Source: Achromobacter deleyi (GTDB taxonomy: Bacteria; Pseudomonadota; Gammaproteobacteria; Burkholderiales; Burkholderiaceae_B). Taken from it: 56,829 nucleotides of DNA. Position numbers and translations under genes: made by a program. Location: NCBI RefSeq assembly GCF_902859705.1, contig NZ_CADIJO010000033.1:1-56829 (forward strand), given 5' to 3'. Position 1 is the first letter of the stretch. The number at the start of each line of letters is the position of its first letter. The notes below the pieces were generated by a model. That model saw nothing but the letters and a program-made list of their open reading frames with translations. It searched no databases and was not told the DNA's origin. This document shows, piece after piece, positions 35,211-43,271 of the stretch.

Positions 35211-35882
35211 ATGCAAGAACTCAGATCCTCCACGACCCGCGAATCCATCCTGGACACCGCCGAAGCCCTGTTCGCGCAACAAGGGCACGACGGCACGTCC
35301 ATGCGCCAGATCACCGGCGCGGCGGGCGTCAACCTGGCGTCCGTGAATTACCACTTCGGCTCCAAGGAATCCCTGGTGCAGGCCGTGCTCAAGCGGCGCC
35401 TGGAAATCCTGAACCGCGAACGGCTGCGCCTGCTCGATGAACTCGAAGCCCAGGCCGACGGCAAGCCGCTCAAGCCTTCGCAGATCGTCGATGCCTTCTT
35501 CGGCACGCTCTTGCGCCTGGCGGCCGACCCCGACCAGGCCGGCAGCACTTTCCTGCCGCTGCTCGAACGCACCATGACGGACCCGTCCGACTTCATCCGT
35601 GCGCTGTTCGCCGAGGAATACGCCGACGTGCTCGAACGCTACCGCAACGCGCTGTTCGCCGCCCTGCCCGACGTGCCGCGCGCCGAAATCGTTTGGCGCT
35701 TTCAATTCATGCTGGGCGCAACCTCCTACGCCATCATCGGCACCGACCTGCTGCGGTCGGTAACGGGCTGGACGCTGGACGAAGCCGAGCAACCCGACAA
35801 CCCCGGCCTGCTGCTGCCCCGCCTGATGAGCTTTCTGCTCGGCGGGCTGCGCGCGCCCTTGCCGCCGCACTGCGCCACCTAG
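35211..35882 (+). CDS. TetR-family regulator of fatty-acid degradation (PsrA-like)
   Basis: The 223-residue protein has the TetR helix-turn-helix at about residues 10-55: RESILDTAEALFAQQGHDGT, SMRQITGAAGVNLASVNYHF and GSKESLVQAVLKRRL. The VNLASVNYHFGSKE core is shared with PsrA and its relatives, and the C-terminal ligand domain (FLPLLERTMTDPSDFIRALF) also resembles that group. It is 51 bp upstream of fadE and has a PsrA-like operator at its own start, so it probably represses the fad block in the absence of long-chain acyl ligands. Confidence 0.85.
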   Translation: MQELRSSTTRESILDTAEALFAQQGHDGTSMRQITGAAGVNLASVNYHFGSKESLVQAVLKRRLEILNRERLRLLDELEAQADGKPLKPSQIVDAFFGTLLRLAADPDQAGSTFLPLLERTMTDPSDFIRALFAEEYADVLERYRNALFAALPDVPRAEIVWRFQFMLGATSYAIIGTDLLRSVTGWTLDEAEQPDNPGLLLPRLMSFLLGGLRAPLPPHCAT

Positions 35883-35933
35883 GGCGAACGCGCGCGGCAG
35901 GTCCAAAAGAACATAGAGAAAGGAGACAAGGAA

Positions 35934-38282
35934 ATGAACGCAGTCATCGTCGCGCTGGTCGTCATCGCGCTCCTGGTTGCCGTCCTGCTGGGCGTGCGCC
36001 CGATCAGGCGGGCCTTGCTGTCCGCCCCCATCTTCAATCTCTACCGCAAGGTGCTGCCGCAGATGTCGGACACCGAGCGCGATGCGCTGGAAGCCGGCAC
36101 GGTCTGGTGGGAAGGCGAACTGTTCCGCGGCCGCCCCGACTGGAGCCGCCTGCTGGCCTATCCGCGCCCGCGCCTGACGGCAGAAGAACAGAGCTTTCTG
36201 GACAACCAGGCCGAAGAGGCCTGCCGCATGGTCAATGACTGGAGCGTCACGCAAGAGCGTTTCGACCTGCCCGCTGACGTCTGGACCTACCTGAAGCGCA
36301 GCGGCTTTTTAGGCATGATCATCCCCAAGGAATACGGCGGCCTGGCGTTCTCGGCCTATGCCCATTCCGAAATCGTCACCAAGCTGTCGACGCGCTCGTC
36401 GGCGCTGGCCGTGTCCGTCATGGTGCCCAACTCGCTCGGCCCGGCCGAGCTGCTGCTGCACTATGGCACCGAAGAACAGAAGAACCACTACCTGCCGCGC
36501 CTGGCGCGCGGCGACGACGTGCCCGCCTTTGCGCTGACCAGCCCCTGGGCCGGGTCCGACGCCGCCGCCATCCCCGACAGCGGCATCGTCTGCAAGGGCG
36601 AATGGCAGGGCCGCGAAGTCATCGGCATGCGGGTCAGCTGGGACAAGCGCTACATCACGCTGGCGCCGGTCTGCACCTTGCTGGGCCTGGCGTTCCGCCT
36701 GTATGACCCGGACGGCCTGCTGGGCAACAAGAAAGACCTGGGCATCACCTGCGCGCTGGTGCCGCACGACCATCCCGGCGTGGACACCGGCCGCCGCCAC
36801 TTCCCGCTGAACGCCATGTTCATGAACGGCCCCACCCGCGGCCAGGACGTGTTCATGCCGCTGGACTTCATCATCGGCGGCCCGGCCATGGCGGGCCAGG
36901 GCTGGCGCATGCTGATGGAATGCCTGGCCGCCGGCCGCTCGATCTCGCTGCCGTCGTCCAACACCGGCATGTCCAAGCTGACCGCGCGCGCAGTCGGCGC
37001 CTATGCCCGCGTGCGCAGCCAGTTCCGCACGCCGGTCGGGAAGTTCGAAGGCGTGGAAGAAGCGCTGGCCCGCATCGGCGGCCACACCTACATGATGGAC
37101 GCCGCGCGCAGCATGACGGCGGGCGCGGTGGACCTGGGTGAAAAGCCCTCGGTCGTATCGGCCATCGTCAAATACCACGTCACCGAACGCGCAAGGCAAG
37201 TCGTCAACGACGGCATGGACGTCATCGGCGGCAAGGGCATCTGCCTGGGGCCGTCCAACTTCCTGGGCCGCGCCTACCAGCAGATTCCCATCGGCATCAC
37301 CGTCGAAGGCGCCAACATCCTGACCCGCAGCCTGATCATCTTCGGCCAGGGCGCGATCCGCTGCCATCCCTATGTGCTGGCCGAGATGCAGGCGGCCCAG
37401 TCGCCCGACCGCAAGCAGGGCCTGCACGACTTCGACCGCGCCTTCTGGGGCCATGTCGGTTTCGTGACACGCAACAAACTGCGCGCGCTGGGCACGTCCC
37501 TGACCGGCGGCCGCTGGGTCGGCATCAATGCCGACGTGGCGCCCGAGATGAAGCGCTACTACCAGCTGCTCAGCCGTTATTCCGCCGCCTTCGCCCTGCT
37601 GGCCGACACCTCGATGCTGGTGCTGGGCGGCAGCCTGAAGCGCCGCGAGCGCCTGTCGGCGCGCCTGGGCGACATCCTGTCGCAGATGTACCTGATCAGC
37701 GCCACGCTCAAGCGCTTCGAAGACGAAGGCCGTCAGGCCAGCGACGCGCCGCTGGCCCACTGGTCGATCCAGGACGCGCTGTTCCGGCTGCAGGACGCCT
37801 TTGAAGGCGTGCTGGAAAACTACCCGAACCGCCTGGTGGCCTGGAGCCTGCGCCGCATCGTCTTCCCGTGGGGCCATGCGCAATCGCTGCCGTCCGACCA
37901 ACTGGGCCAGGACGTGGCGCAGTTGCTGATCAACCCGGGCGCCGCCCGCGACCGCCTGACCGCCGGCTGCCACCTGCCCGCCACCGCCGACGAACCGGTA
38001 GGCGCCATCGAACTGGCGCTGGCCGCCACGCTGGAGGCCGAACCCATCGAATCGAAGATCCGCGCCTTCGAGAAAAGCGGCGCGCTGGAAGGCAATCCGC
38101 AGGCCAATGTGCGCGACCTGGCTGACGCCGCATTTGCCGCCGGCGGCATCACCGCCGAAGAATATGCGGTGGTCAAGCGCCGCAACACCTTGCGCGATAC
38201 CGTGGTGAAAGTGGATGATTTCCCCTTTGACTTCGGCATCACCGGCGCGGTCAAGCCGGCCGCCGAACGCAAAGCGGCCTGA
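35934..38282 (+). CDS. fadE: Long-form acyl-CoA dehydrogenase FadE
   Basis: At 782 residues this is the FadE type, about twice the length of ordinary acyl-CoA dehydrogenases. A membrane helix at residues 2-20 (AVIVALVVIALLVAVLLGV) precedes the catalytic part, which contains GMIIPKEYGGLAFSAYAHSE near residue 125, FALTSPWAGSDA, and NDGMDVIGGKGICLGPSNFL near 425. It introduces the first double bond of beta-oxidation using FAD. An AAGGAG site precedes the ATG. It is cotranscribed with the regulator and the thiolase that starts 16 bp after its stop. Confidence 0.93.
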   Translation: MNAVIVALVVIALLVAVLLGVRPIRRALLSAPIFNLYRKVLPQMSDTERDALEAGTVWWEGELFRGRPDWSRLLAYPRPRLTAEEQSFLDNQAEEACRMVNDWSVTQERFDLPADVWTYLKRSGFLGMIIPKEYGGLAFSAYAHSEIVTKLSTRSSALAVSVMVPNSLGPAELLLHYGTEEQKNHYLPRLARGDDVPAFALTSPWAGSDAAAIPDSGIVCKGEWQGREVIGMRVSWDKRYITLAPVCTLLGLAFRLYDPDGLLGNKKDLGITCALVPHDHPGVDTGRRHFPLNAMFMNGPTRGQDVFMPLDFIIGGPAMAGQGWRMLMECLAAGRSISLPSSNTGMSKLTARAVGAYARVRSQFRTPVGKFEGVEEALARIGGHTYMMDAARSMTAGAVDLGEKPSVVSAIVKYHVTERARQVVNDGMDVIGGKGICLGPSNFLGRAYQQIPIGITVEGANILTRSLIIFGQGAIRCHPYVLAEMQAAQSPDRKQGLHDFDRAFWGHVGFVTRNKLRALGTSLTGGRWVGINADVAPEMKRYYQLLSRYSAAFALLADTSMLVLGGSLKRRERLSARLGDILSQMYLISATLKRFEDEGRQASDAPLAHWSIQDALFRLQDAFEGVLENYPNRLVAWSLRRIVFPWGHAQSLPSDQLGQDVAQLLINPGAARDRLTAGCHLPATADEPVGAIELALAATLEAEPIESKIRAFEKSGALEGNPQANVRDLADAAFAAGGITAEEYAVVKRRNTLRDTVVKVDDFPFDFGITGAVKPAAERKAA

Positions 38283-38298
38283 ACCAGGGAGGGATCGG

Positions 38299-39609
38299 AT
38301 GGCATTCAAACCGGTATACGTGGTCGACGGCGCCCGCACGCCCTTCCTGAAGGCGCGCACGGGCCCCGGCCCGTTTTCGGCCGGCGACCTGGCCGTGCAG
38401 GCCGGCCGCGGCCTGCTGCTGCGCCAACCCTACGCGCCCACGGACCTGGACGAGGTCATCGTGGGTTGCGCCGCGCCTTCGCCCGACGAAATCAACATCG
38501 GCCGCGTCATCGCGCTGCGGCTGGGCTGCGGCGACAAGGTGCCCGGCTGGACCGTGATGCGCAACTGCGCCTCGGGCATGCAGGCGCTGGATTCGGCCAT
38601 TGCCAACATCCAGACCGGCCGCTCGCAACTGGTGCTGGCCGGCGGCGTCGACGCCCTGTCGCGCGCGCCGTTGCTGTTTTCCGACAACATGGCGCGCTGG
38701 CTGGCGGGTTGGTACGCGGCCCGCGGCATGGGCGCCAAACTGGCCGCGCTGCGCCGCCTGCGCCTGCGCGACCTGGCGCCGGTGATCGGCCTGCTCAAGG
38801 GCCTGACCGACCCGGTGGTGGGCCTGTCCATGGGCCAGACCGCCGAGAATGTCGCCACCCGCTTCGGCATCAGCCGCCAGGCCATGGACGCCTATTCGGC
38901 GCAAAGCCACGCCCGCGCGCTGGCCGGCCGCGCCAATGGCGCCTTCGCCGAGATCGCGCCGCTGATCGACACCCAGGGCAAGGCCTACCCCGACGATGAC
39001 GGCGTGCGCGAAGACTCCACGCCCGAAAAACTCGCCAAGCTCAAGCCTGTGTTCGACAAGCCCTGGGGCAACATCACCGCCGGCAACAGCTCGCAGGTGA
39101 CCGACGGCGCCGCGATGCTGGTGCTGGCGTCCGAAGAAGCCGTGCAGCGCTGGAACCTGCAACCGCTGGGCCGCATCCTGGACAGCCAGTGGGCCGGCCT
39201 GGACCCCGCGCAGATGGGCCTGGGCCCGGTGCACGCGGCCACGCCCATCCTGCAACGCCATGGGCTGGGCCTCAATGACCTGGACTTGTGGGAAATCAAC
39301 GAGGCCTTCGCCGCCCAGGTGCTAGGCTGCCTGGCGGCCTGGCAAGACGACGCCTACTGCCAGGAACACTTCGGCACCCCCGCCTGGGGCGCGCTGGACC
39401 CTGCCCGCCTGAACGTGGACGGCGGCGCCATCGCCATCGGCCACCCGGTGGGCGCATCCGGCGCCCGCATCGTGCTGCACCTGCTGGACGCGCTCAAGCG
39501 CCGCGGCGCCAAACGCGGCATGGCCGCGATCTGCATCGGTGGCGGCATGGGCGGCGCGATGCTGGTCGAAACACTAGGGCCTGTTCACACTGAAAGGAGC
39601 CTCGCATGA
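38299..39609 (+). CDS. fadI: Acetyl-CoA C-acyltransferase (FadI-type thiolase)
   Basis: The 436-residue thiolase cleaves 3-ketoacyl-CoA. The nucleophile cysteine is in VMRNCASGMQALDSAI near residue 95, with EINEAFAAQVLG, AIGHPVGASGARI and the second cysteine in CIGGGMGGAM. GGGAGGG precedes the ATG at 38299. The natural family end would be near MLVETL; the last residues GPVHTERSLA are encoded by the left inverted repeat of the foldback element, and the stop TGA lies at the element's inner edge. Activity should be unaffected because the tail is outside the catalytic core. Confidence 0.92.
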   Translation: MAFKPVYVVDGARTPFLKARTGPGPFSAGDLAVQAGRGLLLRQPYAPTDLDEVIVGCAAPSPDEINIGRVIALRLGCGDKVPGWTVMRNCASGMQALDSAIANIQTGRSQLVLAGGVDALSRAPLLFSDNMARWLAGWYAARGMGAKLAALRRLRLRDLAPVIGLLKGLTDPVVGLSMGQTAENVATRFGISRQAMDAYSAQSHARALAGRANGAFAEIAPLIDTQGKAYPDDDGVREDSTPEKLAKLKPVFDKPWGNITAGNSSQVTDGAAMLVLASEEAVQRWNLQPLGRILDSQWAGLDPAQMGLGPVHAATPILQRHGLGLNDLDLWEINEAFAAQVLGCLAAWQDDAYCQEHFGTPAWGALDPARLNVDGGAIAIGHPVGASGARIVLHLLDALKRRGAKRGMAAICIGGGMGGAMLVETLGPVHTERSLA

Positions 39610-39844
39610 GCGCCCAAATGAGTGACTATCAAGGCGCGAAGCGCAGTCGTGGCAGGCCCCCGGCGAGCATTCGCAACGCTGAGAGGCGCTCATTTGGGTG
39701 CTCACCCTTCGGGCAGGCCGGTAATCGGCTGCCAGGCGTCGTTGCGCTCACCTTGCGTGGCACAGCCACGCGGCGGCGACCGCGCCTAGCCTGGCAGCCG
39801 ATTACCGGCCTGTGCGAGGCTCCTTTCAGTGTGAACAGGCCCTA
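39575..39844. mobile_element. Nested foldback (MITE-like) element with TA-flanked 30-bp terminal repeats
   Basis: The ends 39575-39606 and 39813-39844 are perfect 32-bp inverted repeats beginning TAGGGCCTGTTCACACTG; if the outer TA is a target duplication, the element is 266 bp (39577-39842) with 30-bp terminal repeats. Inside are a 15-bp stem with one mismatch (39608-39622 with 39689-39703), a perfect 24-bp stem (39714-39737 with 39789-39812) and, within its loop, GCGTGGC-ACA-GCCACGC. The whole can fold into a branched structure. TA duplications are typical of IS630/Tc1-mariner mobilised elements. It encodes no transposase and interrupts the thiolase-fadJ junction. Confidence 0.8.
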
Positions 39845-39860
39845 CGAGGACCGCCAATGA
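39606..39860 (+). CDS. 84-codon ORF through the foldback element
   Basis: The frame starts at ATG 39606 with AAGGAG seven bases upstream, all inside the left terminal repeat. The ATG overlaps the thiolase stop (ATGA), and the stop TGA at 39858-39860 overlaps the fadJ ATG (again ATGA). The product is very basic (MSAQMSDYQGAKRSRGRPPA) and includes an AT-hook-like RGRPP; no domain is recognised. Because it is the element's own sequence, the protein may be meaningless, but its translation could carry ribosomes from thiolase to fadJ. Confidence 0.35.
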   Translation: MSAQMSDYQGAKRSRGRPPASIRNAERRSFGCSPFGQAGNRLPGVVALTLRGTATRRRPRLAWQPITGLCEAPFSVNRPYEDRQ

Positions 39861-41791
39861 CCGCTCTGGAATCGCTTTCGCACTGGCGCCTGGAGCGCGA
39901 CGCCGACGGCCTGGCGTGGCTGATCTTCGACCGCGCCGGCAGCGCGGTCAATGCCTTGTCGGCCGACACCATGGCCGAACTGGCCACGGTGCTGGATGCG
40001 CTGGACGCCCAGCCGCCCAAGGGCCTGGTGATCCGCTCGGGCAAGTCGTCGGGTTTCATCGTGGGCGCCGACGTCAATGAATTCGCCGAACTCACCACGC
40101 CGGAACAAGGCCGGGCGCTGGTGGCGCGCGGCTGGAACCTCTTCAACCGCCTGGCCGCGGTGCGCTACCCGACGCTGGCCCTGATCCAGGGCCACTGCCT
40201 GGGCGGCGGCCTGGAACTGGCGCTGGCCTGCCGCTACCGGCTGGTCGAAGACGCGCCCGGCGCCTCGCTGGCGCTGCCCGAAGTGATGCTGGGCATCTTC
40301 CCCGGCTGGGGCGGCATGCTGCGCCTGGCCGAAGTCATCGGCGCACCCGCCGCGCTGGACATGATGCTGACCGGCCGCGGCGCCGACGCGCGCCGCGCGG
40401 CCGCGCTGGGCCTGGTCGATGCCCGCGTGCCGCCGCGCCTGCTGCTGGCCGCGGCGCGCGCCACCGTGCTGTCGGGCAAGCCGCCGCGCCGCGCGCGCGG
40501 CCTGGGCGCCTGGCTGAACCGCTGGCCGCTCAAGACCGTGGCCGCCAACCGCGCCCGCAAGCAGATCGCCGCCAAGGACCCGCAGGTGCACTACCCGGCC
40601 GCACCGGCCATCGTCGAGATCTGGGAAAAACATGGCGGCAACGCCTTGCAGGCGCCGCAACTGATCGACGGCATCATCGCGTCCGACACCGCCCGCAACC
40701 TGCTGCGCGTGTTCCGCCTGCAGGAACGCCTGAAGGCCAATGGCCGCCAGGCCGGCGCGGCGCCGGTGCGCCACGTGCACGTGGTGGGTGCCGGCGTGAT
40801 GGGCGGCGACATCGCCGCCTGGTGCGCCCTGAAAGGCATGACCGTCACGTTGCAGGACCAGGACCTCGCCCGCATCGCCCCTGCCATCAAGCGCGCCGCG
40901 ACGCTGTTCTCGCGCCGCCTGAAAGACCCGCGTGCGGCCCGCGCCGCCTTCGACCGGCTGGTGCCCGACCCCGCGGGCGGCGGCGTGCCGCTGGCCGATC
41001 TGGTCATCGAAGCCATCAGCGAGCAACCCGAGGCCAAGCGCGGCCTCTACCAGACGCTGGAACCGCGCATGAAGGCCGACGCCCTGCTGGCCACCAACAC
41101 GTCCAGCCTGTCGCTTGAAACGCTGCGCGTCGGCCTCGCCCACCCCGAACGCCTGGTGGGCATCCATTTCTTCAACCCCGTGGCCAAGATGCCGCTGGTG
41201 GAAGTGGTGCACGCCGATGGCATCGCCGACGCCACGCTGGCCCGTGCCTGCGCCTTTGTCGGCCAGATCGGCAAGCTGGCGCTGCCCGTCAAGAGCGCGC
41301 CCGGTTTCCTGGTCAACGCGGTGCTGGCGCCGTATATGCTGCAAGCCATGCGCAGCGTCGACGAAGGCCTGTCGCCCGCCACGGTCGACGCCGCCATGGT
41401 CGCGTTCGGCATGCCGATGGGGCCGCTGGAACTGGCCGACACCGTGGGCCTGGACATCGCCCGCGCCGCGGGGCAGGAACTGGCCGGCGGCGCCGAGCCG
41501 CCGCGCTGCCTGGCCGAACGGCTGGCGCGCGGCGACCTGGGCAAGAAAAGCGGCCGCGGCTTCTATGAATGGCGCGACGGCAAGCCGGTCAAGGACAAGG
41601 CGGGCGGCCCGCCCGCGCCGGCCGGCCTGGCCGAACGCCTGATCCAGCCGCTGATCGACGCCACCCGCGAACGGGTCGATTCCGGCGTGGTCGCCGACGC
41701 CGACCTGGCCGACGCGGGCGTGATTTTTGGAACCGGGTTCGCACCGTTCACGGGCGGGCCCCTGCATTACCAGAGCAGTCGCAGTACGTAG
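39857..41791 (+). CDS. fadJ: Bifunctional enoyl-CoA hydratase/3-hydroxyacyl-CoA dehydrogenase (FadJ/FadB type)
   Basis: The 644-residue protein has the hydratase domain first: oxyanion-hole IRSGKSSGFIVGADVNEFAE near residue 60, and both catalytic glutamates in LGGGLELALACRYRL and LPEVMLGIFPGWGG near 120-150. The dehydrogenase follows with the NAD loop HVVGAGVMGGDIAAW near 310, NTSSLSLETL and the histidine-containing GIHFFNPVAKMPLVEVV near 435. It performs steps two and three of beta-oxidation. GAGGA precedes the ATG at 39857, just beyond the right end of the foldback element. It is shorter than E. coli FadJ (714). Confidence 0.92.
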   Translation: MTALESLSHWRLERDADGLAWLIFDRAGSAVNALSADTMAELATVLDALDAQPPKGLVIRSGKSSGFIVGADVNEFAELTTPEQGRALVARGWNLFNRLAAVRYPTLALIQGHCLGGGLELALACRYRLVEDAPGASLALPEVMLGIFPGWGGMLRLAEVIGAPAALDMMLTGRGADARRAAALGLVDARVPPRLLLAAARATVLSGKPPRRARGLGAWLNRWPLKTVAANRARKQIAAKDPQVHYPAAPAIVEIWEKHGGNALQAPQLIDGIIASDTARNLLRVFRLQERLKANGRQAGAAPVRHVHVVGAGVMGGDIAAWCALKGMTVTLQDQDLARIAPAIKRAATLFSRRLKDPRAARAAFDRLVPDPAGGGVPLADLVIEAISEQPEAKRGLYQTLEPRMKADALLATNTSSLSLETLRVGLAHPERLVGIHFFNPVAKMPLVEVVHADGIADATLARACAFVGQIGKLALPVKSAPGFLVNAVLAPYMLQAMRSVDEGLSPATVDAAMVAFGMPMGPLELADTVGLDIARAAGQELAGGAEPPRCLAERLARGDLGKKSGRGFYEWRDGKPVKDKAGGPPAPAGLAERLIQPLIDATRERVDSGVVADADLADAGVIFGTGFAPFTGGPLHYQSSRST

Positions 41792-41899
41792 CACAGCAGA
41801 CAACCGGCCAAGGGCCTTTTACCCCTGAGCCGAATAGACCGGGACACGAGACCGGCAGTGCCATAGAGACACACTCATCCAACACGAGGAGGCAGTACC

Positions 41900-43210
41900 A
41901 TGAGCAGACGTTCATTGTCCCTGAGCACCCTGTCGGCCATTGTGGTCGGCCTGGGCGCGACCAGCGCCGCCCACGGCGCCGGCTTTCAGCTCCTTGAGCA
42001 GAATGCCAGCGGCCTGGGCAACGCCTACGCGGGCTCGGCGGCAAATCCGGAAAACGCCAGCATCATCTACTACAACCCGGCAGGCATGACCTACCTGCCC
42101 GGCATCAACGTCTCGGGCGGCGTCAACCTGATCAAGCCCTCGTTCAAGTTCTCGGACAACGGCAACAGCCGCAACCCCACGGCGCTGGGCGGCACCCGCC
42201 CCACCGGCGGCGACGGCGGCGATGCCGGCAACCTGGGCGTCGTGCCCAACCTGTACGGCTCGTGGCAACTGAGCGAAAAGTGGTTCGTCGGCCTGGGCGT
42301 CGGCGCCCCCTTCGGCCTGATGACCGAATACGACAAGGGCTGGGACGGCCAGTACCACTCGAACAAGTTCGAGATCAAGACGATCAACATCAATCCGTCG
42401 ATCGCCTACAAGGTCAACGACAAGTTCTCGATGGGCTTCGGCGTGAACTGGCAGCACATCGACGCCACCTACAAGAAGAAGACGGTCGTGCCCGTGGCCC
42501 TGCCCAACGGCGCCACGGTCTTCACCAACGGCGACGCCGACCTGAACCTGAAGGGCGACGCGTGGGGCTGGAACGTGGGCTTCATGCTGCAACCCACCGA
42601 AGACACCCGCATCGGCCTGTCGTACCGCTCCAAGATCAAGCACACCGCCAAGGGCGACACCGACATCGACAACATCGGCCCCACCGGCCAGTCGGTATCG
42701 TTCGACGCCAAGGCCTCGGTCGACCTGCCCGACACCCTGATCCTCAGCGCCACCCACCAGCTCAACGAGAAGTGGGAACTGCTGGGCGACATCTCGTGGA
42801 CGGGCTGGAGCAGCATTCCCGACCTGAAGATCCGCAACTCGGGCACGGGCGCGCGCGATGACGACCTGCCGCTGAACTTCCGCGACACCTGGCGCATCGC
42901 CGTGGGTACGTCGTACAAGTTCGCGCCCGACTGGAAGTGGAAGTTCGGCCTGGCCTACGACCAGTCGCCGGTCCACAAGGCCGAGGACCGCCCGACGTCC
43001 CTGCCCGACAACGACCGCTACTGGTTCTCGACGGGCGTGCAGTGGGCCGCCACCAAGAGCACGACGATCGACCTGGGCTACACCTATCTGTACCTGCGCA
43101 AGACGGACATCGACACCACGTCCGGCAACCAGCTGACCAAGGGCCGCGTCGCGGGCACCTATGACAGCAGCGGCCATATCTTCGGCCTGCAACTGTCGTC
43201 CCGCTTCTAG
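41900..43210 (+). CDS. fadL: Outer-membrane long-chain fatty acid transporter FadL
   Basis: The 436-residue porin-like protein has a signal peptide (cleavage about AHG-AGFQ near residue 27) and then the family N-terminus GFQLLEQNASGLGNAYAGSA with NPAGMTYLPG, the plug region. The rest alternates in beta strands and ends with aromatic HIFGLQLSSRF, the usual outer-membrane insertion signal. FadL brings long-chain fatty acids across the outer membrane. GAGGAGG precedes the ATG. The 108-bp gap after fadJ could hold its own promoter. Confidence 0.92.
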   Translation: MSRRSLSLSTLSAIVVGLGATSAAHGAGFQLLEQNASGLGNAYAGSAANPENASIIYYNPAGMTYLPGINVSGGVNLIKPSFKFSDNGNSRNPTALGGTRPTGGDGGDAGNLGVVPNLYGSWQLSEKWFVGLGVGAPFGLMTEYDKGWDGQYHSNKFEIKTININPSIAYKVNDKFSMGFGVNWQHIDATYKKKTVVPVALPNGATVFTNGDADLNLKGDAWGWNVGFMLQPTEDTRIGLSYRSKIKHTAKGDTDIDNIGPTGQSVSFDAKASVDLPDTLILSATHQLNEKWELLGDISWTGWSSIPDLKIRNSGTGARDDDLPLNFRDTWRIAVGTSYKFAPDWKWKFGLAYDQSPVHKAEDRPTSLPDNDRYWFSTGVQWAATKSTTIDLGYTYLYLRKTDIDTTSGNQLTKGRVAGTYDSSGHIFGLQLSSRF

Positions 43211-43271
43211 CCTTGCCTAGGGCGGCGGGCGGGCCGGTCCCGCCTGCCGCCTGCATTTTCAGGAGACTTCC

